Made by a program: the position numbers and the translations under genes
Notes under the pieces: model-generated
Database searches by the model: none
Told to the model about the DNA's origin: nothing
Seen by the model: only the letters and a program-made list of their open reading frames with translations
Source of the DNA: Novosphingobium album (ex Liu et al. 2023)
GTDB lineage: Bacteria > Pseudomonadota > Alphaproteobacteria > Sphingomonadales > Sphingomonadaceae
Assembly: GCF_029076845.1 (NCBI RefSeq)
Contig: NZ_JARESE010000047.1
Span: 1-64,000 of the forward strand
Length of the DNA stretch: 64,000 bases
Direction: 5' to 3'
Part shown: piece after piece, positions 58,289-64,000 of the stretch
Layout of the letters: each line of letters starts with the position of its first letter
How positions within the stretch are numbered: the first letter of the stretch is position 1

Positions 58289-58693
58289 TCATCGGGCGGA
58301 ACCGTTCTGTTGGAGATAGGCAATGACATCGGCGCGATCCTGCGGTGATGCGAGACGAAATCCCATTGCGGTGCCGGGCACCATCAGGGTCGGCGCCGTC
58401 AGCCAACGATCGAGATTGGCGGGGGTCCAGACAATGTTCGAAGAGCTCAGCGCCCTGGAATAGCGAAAGCCGGGAGCCGTGCCGGATCGCCGTCCGACGA
58501 CGCCACGATGTGCCGGGCCGACGCGATTGTTGTCGAGCGAATGGCAGGCTCCGCATTTCGTCCGGTAGAGATCGCCGCCCCGGGCGGCATTGCCACGCGG
58601 AGCGGCGGAGCCTGCGAGCAGCGCGCCGCCGATCACCATCCCCATCCCGAGGACGAGCACGCGCATCGTCGGCCGAAAGGGAAACGGAACCAC
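58289..58693 (-). CDS. Class I-like c-type cytochrome
   Basis: The 134-aa protein has a signal peptide (LVLGMGMVIGGALLAGSA) and one haem site CGACH (Cys47, Cys50, His51). A Met110 in VPGTAMGF is the likely distal ligand. It would be a small periplasmic electron carrier. The start may be GTG 58693 or ATG 58666. It is the last gene of the sigma/ferritin-like operon, 5 bases after the ferritin-like stop. Confidence 0.88.
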   Translation of the reverse strand: MVPFPFRPTMRVLVLGMGMVIGGALLAGSAAPRGNAARGGDLYRTKCGACHSLDNNRVGPAHRGVVGRRSGTAPGFRYSRALSSSNIVWTPANLDRWLTAPTLMVPGTAMGFRLASPQDRADVIAYLQQNGSAR

Positions 58694-58698
58694 GCGGC

Positions 58699-59274
58699 TT
58701 ATCCGAAAATCGGTGCCGTTTGCGGAATTGGCTCGTTCAGGACATTTCCGAGTATCGCGGCGTGGAATGCCTCGTCGCCGGCAATTCGCGCGGAGAGCAG
58801 ATGGAACTCGGTCGCTTCGAGCGACGGAATGAGGCCCAGATAGGCGTTCGCGGCGCCGCGCTCGAGTCCCAGTGCAAGCTTGAGGACGTCGTTCTGAGTC
58901 TTCAAAGCGGAGACGCCGAGCGCGGCGGCGTATTCGGCCGTCGACTTGCTGGCCGCAGCTTGTCCGCCCAGGCGGCGGATCGCCGTCGCCAGATCGTCGC
59001 GGTGGGTCTTATGGTGGCTCTGGAATGCGATGCCCACCTTGAGGATGTCCGCCGAGAGCAGTCCGCTCTCCGCTGCTATCTGGTAGGCGGCGATGCCTTC
59101 ATGTTCGAGCGCCAGCGCAGCGTTGAGAAGCTGTACGTCCTGCCCGGGGCGGTTGGACTGCCTGGCTTCTGCCGGAAGGCTGCCGCCCAACAGGGCGACC
59201 AGTCCGGCGGCAGACAGCGTGGTGACACCTCCGGTCAGGACCGAGCGGCGACTGCTATGAGGGATTTCGATCAT
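58699..59274 (-). CDS. Tat-exported ferritin-like domain protein
   Basis: The 191-aa protein starts with a twin-arginine signal (SSRRSVLTGGVTTLSAAGLV) and an AEA cleavage site. A four-helix bundle follows with acidic/His pairs (LEHEGIAAYQ, HHKTHRDDL, LGLERGAANAY, GDEAFHAAIL), typical of ferritin-like families. It may bind a dinuclear metal site in the periplasm. It overlaps the sigma-factor stop by 20 bases, so it belongs to that operon. Substrate and metal are unknown. Confidence 0.8.
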   Translation of the reverse strand: MIEIPHSSRRSVLTGGVTTLSAAGLVALLGGSLPAEARQSNRPGQDVQLLNAALALEHEGIAAYQIAAESGLLSADILKVGIAFQSHHKTHRDDLATAIRRLGGQAAASKSTAEYAAALGVSALKTQNDVLKLALGLERGAANAYLGLIPSLEATEFHLLSARIAGDEAFHAAILGNVLNEPIPQTAPIFG

Positions 59275-59989
59275 CTTGCCATTTCTCCATTGTGATCAAG
59301 CGTGGCTTCTGTCCGAACTGCTGCAGCACGCGCGCGGTGAGGGCGGCGCAATCGCCGCCGGCAAAGGGGAAGGTTCCCTGCAATGCGGTGCTGATTTCCG
59401 GATCGAGCAATTTGCGCAGCCGTCGTCTCGCGCGCAGATGCCGGGTTTTTACAGTCCCCTGCGGGATCTCGAGCGCCGTTGCGGCTTCTTCGACGCTCAG
59501 GCCATCGATGTCCCGCAGGATGAAAACCAGGCGGAAATCGCGTGGGAGGGCGGCGATCGCCGATTCGAGCATCTGACGCAGCTGCCGTCGGGCCAGGTCG
59601 TGGTCGGGCGATGCTCCGCTAGTGGAGCCGCGCATGAGTTTGTCCCTATATTCATCGAGCACCAGTACCGAGTTGCTGTCAAAACAGGCCGTTCGGCGGC
59701 GCGCCGTCCGAACCCGGCCGAGCGCTTCGTTGATGACAATCCGGGTCAGCCACGTGGAAAGGGACGATTGTCCGGCGAACCCGGCCATTCCGGCGAAGGC
59801 ACGCAGATAGGCGCTTTGCAGCGCATCTTCGGCCTCGGCACGATTGGCCAGAATGCTGAATGCAGTTCGGAAGAGATGTTGGTTGTTGCGTTGGATGACG
59901 ATCGCGGCCGCCTCGCCATCGCCAACCGCGATCCGGGCGGCCATGGCTGTATCCGGCAACTTGTCGAGATCAACTTTGGGTCGGCCCAT
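59255..59989 (-). CDS. ECF-type sigma factor of the ferritin-like/cytochrome operon
   Basis: The 244-aa protein has region 2 (LFRTAFSILANRAEAEDALQ, STWLTRIVINEALGRV) and region 4 (LPRDFRLVFILRDIDGLSVE, IPQGTVKTRHLRARRRLRKL), close to the sigma at 52326. ATG 59989 is chosen with GGGAG 9 bases upstream. A GGAACC box lies about 45 bases before it. No anti-sigma factor is next to it; the exported ferritin-like and cytochrome genes follow directly. Confidence 0.88.
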   Translation of the reverse strand: MGRPKVDLDKLPDTAMAARIAVGDGEAAAIVIQRNNQHLFRTAFSILANRAEAEDALQSAYLRAFAGMAGFAGQSSLSTWLTRIVINEALGRVRTARRRTACFDSNSVLVLDEYRDKLMRGSTSGASPDHDLARRQLRQMLESAIAALPRDFRLVFILRDIDGLSVEEAATALEIPQGTVKTRHLRARRRLRKLLDPEISTALQGTFPFAGGDCAALTARVLQQFGQKPRLITMEKWQDDRNPS

Positions 59990-60098
59990 GATCGGTGGCT
60001 CCCTTTCGCGCATTGGATGAATCCCATTGCAAAAGGTTCCCGCAAGGATGATGATCATGATCGGAGCCGGCTGCAGACCGCGACTGGCCTTGTCGCGG
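59921..60098. repeat. Sigma-factor 5' region, copy A of a duplicated ~175-base segment
   Basis: The segment holds the first ~22 codons of the intact sigma gene plus its upstream DNA. It recurs at 61465-61637 in the same orientation at roughly 80% identity by eye, with small indels. GGAACC and the spaced ATCC box are conserved in both copies. The remaining bases to 60340 show no gene. Confidence 0.75.
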
Positions 60099-60340
60099 CT
60101 TGCTCATGGCCGCGGTTGTATTTATCAGCGACATATGTTCGCAAGCGTCCGCCTCAATCAACATGGTGTCACTCGCCTGTTGGTGCGTGCGTCTTGCACA
60201 CCTCCACCGCCTGAATGGACCGATCGGTTCGGCCGCGTCGGGGCACCGCCTCCGCCAGTGTCGATCCACGCCGGCTGACGGCCGGGGCACTGTCCGCGCT
60301 CAGCGCGCGGGCCATACGACGTCTCATCAGGTGAAATTTC

Positions 60341-61204
60341 ATGTTCAACCGTCATGTGTCGGCGCTCCTGCCGACGACTGCGTTCGTCCTGCTGTGGAGC
60401 AGCGGCGCCATCGTATCCGAGATCGCACTGCGGCACGGTTCGCCGCTTGCGATCCTCATTCTGCGCTATGCCATCGCTTTGGCGGTCCTGGTCGCTTTCG
60501 CGACCTGGAACGGCTCACTCTTACCCGCGCGGGGCACCCGGCTTCGCAATGCGCTGATAGGTCTTCTGATCGCAGGGTTTTACTCTGCCTTCTACCTCCT
60601 CGCTCTCGATAACGGGATCACGCCTGGAGCACTCGCCACCTTACTGGGGGTGCAGCCGATCCTTACCATCTTCCTGACCGAACGACGGGTGACGGCGCAG
60701 CGGCTCCTCGGGCTGCTTTGCGCCCTTGCGGGCCTCGCATTGGTCGTTTCGGACGGCTTGGCATCGATGCGATTCGACCTGCTGGGGCTTGCGTTCGCCG
60801 GCCTGTCATTGCTTGGGATCACGGCGGGTTCGATCCTTCAAAAGCGCGAGCATCAGGCGCCTTGGGCGGTGTTGCCGATGCAGTATTGTGCGGGACTCGC
60901 GCTTGCCGCTGCAGTCTCTCCGCTCGGCCAATTCCGCGCCTCGTGGGACGTCGGTTTCGTGCTCCCGGTTCTGTGGCTCGCCCTCGTGATCTCCGTCGGC
61001 ACCACGTTCCTGCTTTACCGCCTGATCGCGCGCGGGAACCTCGTGAACGTCGTCAGTCTCTTCTATCTTGTTCCCGGCGTCACAGCCGCGATGGATTGGG
61101 CAATCATTGGTAATCCAATGTCGCCGCTGATGATGGGCGGGCTCGGTCTGGTTGTCGTCGGTTTGATTATCGTCTTCCGATACGATGCCAGACAGAAAGG
61201 TTGA
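60341..61204 (+). CDS. EamA/DMT-superfamily transporter
   Basis: The 287-aa protein has about ten membrane spans in two EamA repeats (SSGAIVSEIALRHGSPLAIL; then GSILQKREHQAPWAVLP). Key segments are FLLYRLIARGNLVNVVSLFY and PMSPLMMGGLGLVVVGLIIV. Such carriers often export metabolites or amino acids; the substrate is unknown. It diverges from the sigma operon and is followed by a recombinase scar. Confidence 0.87.
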   Translation: MFNRHVSALLPTTAFVLLWSSGAIVSEIALRHGSPLAILILRYAIALAVLVAFATWNGSLLPARGTRLRNALIGLLIAGFYSAFYLLALDNGITPGALATLLGVQPILTIFLTERRVTAQRLLGLLCALAGLALVVSDGLASMRFDLLGLAFAGLSLLGITAGSILQKREHQAPWAVLPMQYCAGLALAAAVSPLGQFRASWDVGFVLPVLWLALVISVGTTFLLYRLIARGNLVNVVSLFYLVPGVTAAMDWAIIGNPMSPLMMGGLGLVVVGLIIVFRYDARQKG

Positions 61205-61250
61205 CCCAACAAATGACTACGCGTTGGCGGCGGGAAACACGCCGCCAACA

Positions 61251-61464
61251 TCAGGCGGCCGTTCGCAGGAACTGGTATGGGGTTTCGCGGCTGCTGCCGT
61301 AGGTCGCGGGCGATGGCGGCCTTTCATTCGCCGGCTGCGACGCGGACGTGGCGGTGTAGTTCAGCGATCCTTGCATCGAAGAGGGCGCGTTTCCGTCCTC
61401 GACAGGCGCCGCGTTGTCTGGCGGCAGCGATGTCTTCGCGCTGTCGTTCCCGGATCAGGGCGCG
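61251..61464 (-). pseudogene. Serine recombinase (resolvase/invertase) C-terminal remnant
   Basis: On the minus strand, ALIRERQREDIAAARQRG, then GRKRALFDARIAELHRHV, is the linker and DNA-binding start of a Hin/TnpR-type recombinase. It breaks at a stop, resumes as KAAIARDL and, after a frame change, reads SSRETPYQFLRTAA-stop, the usual helix-turn-helix end. The catalytic N domain is missing. The fragment abuts copy B of the sigma-factor duplication at about 61465. Confidence 0.6.
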
Positions 61465-61637
61465 CGCCAACCGTGATCCGAGCGGCCAAGGTTGCAGCCG
61501 GCAACTCGTCGAGGCCAACTTTGGGTCGGTCCATGACCGCTGTCTCCGTTTCGTGCATCGGATAAGTTTCATCGCGAAAGGTTCCCGCGTGGATGATGAT
61601 CGGAGCCGGTCGCCGACCGCGATTGACCTCGTCGCGG
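61465..61637. repeat. Sigma-factor 5' region, copy B (truncated, non-functional)
   Basis: The minus strand gives MDRPKVGLDELPAATLAARI, then VG, matching MGRPKVDLDKLPDTAMAARI and VG of the intact sigma factor, preceded by the same upstream DNA. Homology stops right after that VG and continues into recombinase sequence. The copy lacks region 2 and region 4. The bases 61638-61849 show no gene. Confidence 0.75.
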
Positions 61638-61849
61638 CGGAGCTGACATTCAGGAAGAACGAGACTGGCAGGAAGAAGACCGCGGATCGGCGATCTCCGG
61701 CCGGGTTTTTCGGCCGGAGAGACCAAGAAAATTGCTGCCAGAAGGAAATAATATTCCTTCGACTCCACTTGAATTTGTGTCCACGTTTCATCCTGCGAAG
61801 CAGTTGCCCAGACGATACTGGACATCAGGCGGCAGGGAGGAACCCTGGT

Positions 61850-62698
61850 ATGCCGGTTGAGACATCTTTGAGTCCCTTGTGTGAACGTGAGACCTCAGGC
61901 CGCGCGCTCGACAACGCGGCGGTCGGCAAAGAGGAGGCCCTCGCTGGGGAACTGAGCGCTTCGGCCCTTCAGCGGTCGGTTGCTCTGGGGCACATGAGCA
62001 GGGCCTTCGTGCATGATTTCCGGAATGTCCTGGCTGTGATTTCCGCAGGGTTGAATTTGGCGAAGCGTCACGGATCCGACCCGGCCGTGTCGAATAGCTT
62101 CCTCATGGGCGCTCAAGAGGGAGTGGACCGCGGGTTGAGGATGACGACGCGCCTGCTGGATTTCGCGAGCGGCCATGACTTTGAGATCCACGCTGCAAAC
62201 GTGAACGACGCCCTGCGACAATCGGAAGCGCTCCTACGATATGCTGCCGGCATCGGTGTCCGGGTTGTCCTGCAACTTGGCGCGGACGTTCCGGATTTCG
62301 CTTTCGATCTTCCGCAGTTCAATGCGGCGGTCATGAATCTTGTCGTCAACGCTCGAGATGCGATGCCCAACGGTGGGGTCATCCAGATCAGTACGGCGGT
62401 TACGCAGGCGGCCGGCGCCGGCGAGGCTCCCCAATCCCATGTCCGTGTCCGCGTGCGGGACGAGGGCGAAGGCATGCCAGCAAGCGTCATGAGCAGGATC
62501 ATCGATCCGTTCTTTACGACCAAGGTCGGTACGGGAACCGGGCTGGGGATACCGCAGGTCGACGCATTCATGCGGCAGACGGGTGGCTTCATGAGAATTG
62601 ATAGTGCGGTCGGGGCGGGAAGCATATTCGACCTTTTCTTCCCGGCGCCGTCCCGTTCGCTTGCGCGATCGGACGGTCAGTTCCGCGTGAAAGATTGA
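61850..62698 (+). CDS. Soluble sensor histidine kinase
   Basis: The 282-aa protein has no membrane span. The H-box is MSRAFVHDFRNVLAVISAGL (His55), and the ATPase domain has MNLVVNARDAMP (N box), DEGEGMP (G1) and GTGTGLGIPQ (G2). It resembles HDF[RN]NxL kinases that partner stand-alone receivers. ATG 61850 has GGGAGG upstream; the longer frame from 61277 crosses the scar region and is not credible. The cue is unknown. Confidence 0.85.
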   Translation: MPVETSLSPLCERETSGRALDNAAVGKEEALAGELSASALQRSVALGHMSRAFVHDFRNVLAVISAGLNLAKRHGSDPAVSNSFLMGAQEGVDRGLRMTTRLLDFASGHDFEIHAANVNDALRQSEALLRYAAGIGVRVVLQLGADVPDFAFDLPQFNAAVMNLVVNARDAMPNGGVIQISTAVTQAAGAGEAPQSHVRVRVRDEGEGMPASVMSRIIDPFFTTKVGTGTGLGIPQVDAFMRQTGGFMRIDSAVGAGSIFDLFFPAPSRSLARSDGQFRVKD

Positions 62699-62714
62699 CT
62701 GCGGCGCTACGCCA

Positions 62715-63455
62715 TCAGGCGAAGGCTTTCCTGCTACGGCGATTGCCGGGCACTATAGAGCGCGCCGCATAGGCGCACAGCAATGCCATCGCGAACCATG
62801 TCAGCGCGTAGACGGCATGGTTGTCGGCAAAGCGCACCACGGTCAACCCGGCTACCGGCCCGGTGGATGTGCCGGTCATGGCATCGGCGTCGATGAAGTA
62901 GGGGGCGGGGCGCAGGATCCCGCGTGCCGCGGCGATCGCAGCGACATCGCGCGAATACCAGTTGCCTGTCTTGGGGTCATTGCTGCGCAGGAAGCCGCCA
63001 CCGGGCTCGGTGACGCGGAGAAGGCCCGAGAGAGCGATTGTGCCGACGGGATCGCGGCGGACTTTGTTACGCTCGCCCGGTGCGACGAAGCCGCGATTGA
63101 CCAGCACGGTGAAATGGCCGGTGTCCAGCGGGGTGATCACCCAATAGCCCGAGCCGAGGTCGCTGACCGCGCGCACCAGCGTTTCGCGATCGTGCAGGAA
63201 GCGCCCGGTGACGCGCACATGGCGATAGGCGTCGTGCTCGGCCGAGAGGCTTGCCCAGTGCTCGGGTCCTGGTGCTGCGACCGGTGCGGCGTGGACGCGG
63301 CTTTCGACCGCGGCGATCAGCGCGTGCTTCCATTCTCGCCGTTCGACCTGCCAGACGCTCAGTGCGGAGAAGGCGGCGGTAAGGAGGAGCATGAGGCCCA
63401 GCACCGCCGTCCGCGCCTTGCCGCCGCGTGGGGCCGGGCGGGCGGCGGCGATCAC
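62715..63455 (-). CDS. SURF1-family terminal-oxidase biogenesis protein
   Basis: The 246-aa protein has two membrane spans (TAVLGLMLLLTAAFSALSV and VYALTWFAMALLCAYAAR) with the SURF1 periplasmic middle: WQVERREWK, VLVNRGFVAPGER and NWYSRD. The start is GTG 63455, overlapping the cyoD stop as GTGA. SURF1 helps insert haem into oxidase subunit I. Its 3' end is duplicated as a remnant beside regB at 28887-28990. Confidence 0.9.
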   Translation of the reverse strand: MIAAARPAPRGGKARTAVLGLMLLLTAAFSALSVWQVERREWKHALIAAVESRVHAAPVAAPGPEHWASLSAEHDAYRHVRVTGRFLHDRETLVRAVSDLGSGYWVITPLDTGHFTVLVNRGFVAPGERNKVRRDPVGTIALSGLLRVTEPGGGFLRSNDPKTGNWYSRDVAAIAAARGILRPAPYFIDADAMTGTSTGPVAGLTVVRFADNHAVYALTWFAMALLCAYAARSIVPGNRRSRKAFA

Positions 63456-63802
63456 GGCATCTGGCTCATGTCGTGGGGCATCGGCATCATATTGTGGTTG
63501 AGATGGTACATGACCCACAGCGATCCGGCGAGCATGATGACCACGATGATGATCGTGAAGAGCAGGGCCATCATCGTCCAGCCACCTTCGACTCTACCGT
63601 TCATGTGCAGGAAGTAGATCATGTGGACGACCATCTGCATCGCCGCGAAGGCGAGGATGACGGCTGCGGTCACACCGTCGGCCAGCGGGCGTTCCATCAC
63701 CAGCCAGAAGGGGATGGCGGTGAGCACGACCGACAACAGGAAGCCGATCGTATAGTCGCGCATCGAGCCATGCGGCTCGTCGGCATGGATTTCATGGCTC
63801 AT
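63452..63802 (-). CDS. cyoD: Cytochrome bo3 quinol oxidase subunit IV
   Basis: The 116-aa protein has three membrane spans: [40 protein letters not shown] and [20 protein letters not shown]. The set and the short acidic N-end are typical of CyoD. Start ATG 63802 ([20 protein letters not shown]) overlaps the cyoC stop by 4 bases. It assists assembly of the proton-pumping quinol oxidase. Confidence 0.93.
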   Translation of the reverse strand: MSHEIHADEPHGSMRDYTIGFLLSVVLTAIPFWLVMERPLADGVTAAVILAFAAMQMVVHMIYFLHMNGRVEGGWTMMALLFTIIIVVIMLAGSLWVMYHLNHNMMPMPHDMSQMP

Positions 63803-64000
63803 CGCAGCATTCCCATCAGATAGACGAAGGTGAAGACACCGATCCAGATGACGTCCAGGAAGTGCCAGAACAGGCTGAGGCACATCAGCCGGCGTCTATT
63901 GGCCTGGATCAAGCCGTTTCGGCCAAGCTGGACCATCAGCGTTACGAGCCAGATAGTGCCGAAAGTGACATGTAGCCCGTGCGTGCCCACCAGCGTGAAA
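63799..64000 (-). CDS. cyoC: Cytochrome bo3 quinol oxidase subunit III, C-terminal part
   Basis: About 67 codons are visible and the 5' part lies beyond the window. [20 protein letters not shown] and [20 protein letters not shown] are the conserved last two spans of haem-copper oxidase subunit III. With cyoD and SURF1 following, the operon is probably cyoABCD-surf1. Confidence 0.93.
   Translation of the reverse strand, partial: FTLVGTHGLHVTFGTIWLVTLMVQLGRNGLIQANRRRLMCLSLFWHFLDVIWIGVFTFVYLMGMLR

Noticed and set aside
61277..61849. Long N-terminal extension of the histidine kinase frame
   Set aside because: It runs through the recombinase and sigma-fragment scar, and the credible start with GGGAGG is at 61850.

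Overview
The window is high-GC, densely packed bacterial DNA. Gene content and order point to an alphaproteobacterium, most likely a sphingomonad: a RegB/RegA redox pair, a fused transaldolase-phosphoglucose isomerase in a pentose-phosphate operon, a very large cyclic beta-glucan synthase-like protein, a cyo quinol oxidase cluster with SURF1, and several small lineage-type hypothetical genes. No rRNA, tRNA or CRISPR array was recognised. Family names rest on reading motifs by eye, without database searches.

Layout. (1) 1-9025: a minus-strand operon of a P-loop ATPase, a 515-aa partner, an 1800-aa protein with a C-terminal FtsK-type motor and a DUF262 gene. The genes overlap by 4 bases or lie close together. 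The last gene is cut at base 64 by what looks like an IS66-family end. It resembles the restriction halves of phosphorothioate-linked defence systems and is the best candidate here for an under-described system. (2) 9.4-11.9 kb: small genes (a frameshifted hypothetical, two short hypotheticals, a single-domain response regulator, a DUF1508 protein). (3) 12.1-19.0 kb: a divergent LysR regulator and the operon catB-catC-catA-pcaI-pcaJ-pcaF-pcaD, a complete route from catechol to succinyl-CoA plus acetyl-CoA, with an ATAC-N7-GTAT operator in the divergent promoter. (4) 19.0-26.4 kb: TRIC-type channel, aquaporin, MaeB-type malic enzyme, a tandem pair of paralogous unknown proteins coupled to a 36-aa membrane peptide, and other small genes. 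(5) 27.0-29.4 kb: regA/regB, preceded by the decayed 3' end of a SURF1 gene, and an XRE-like gene.

(6) 29.7-38.7 kb: pentose-phosphate operon rpiA-tkt-(tal-pgi)-gnd-zwf-HAD phosphatase. (7) 38.8-42.7 kb: a three-gene restriction-modification-like cassette on the minus strand (small regulator-like protein, 955-aa N6-adenine methyltransferase, PD-(D/E)XK-type nuclease). (8) 43.0-55.2 kb: DUF465 protein, exported protein, giant cyclic glucan synthase-like protein coupled to an ECF sigma factor, and divergent phosphoglucomutase. (9) 55.3-60.0 kb: alpha/beta hydrolase, DUF488, uracil-DNA-glycosylase-like protein, glycine-rich membrane protein, a Rieske fragment, and a second ECF sigma factor leading a ferritin-like/cytochrome c operon. 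(10) 60.3-64.0 kb: EamA transporter, a scar made of a duplicated sigma-factor 5' segment joined to a dead serine-recombinase tail, a histidine kinase, and surf1-cyoD-cyoC (cyoC leaves the window).

How the parts relate: the cat operon and malic enzyme serve aromatic-acid and C4 carbon flow. The pentose-phosphate operon, phosphoglucomutase and glucan synthase link sugar-phosphate metabolism to envelope or periplasmic glucan. RegBA and cyo belong to respiratory redox control, and the SURF1 remnant beside regB ties the two loci historically. Two defence-like islands and one recombinase scar mark sites of gene turnover.
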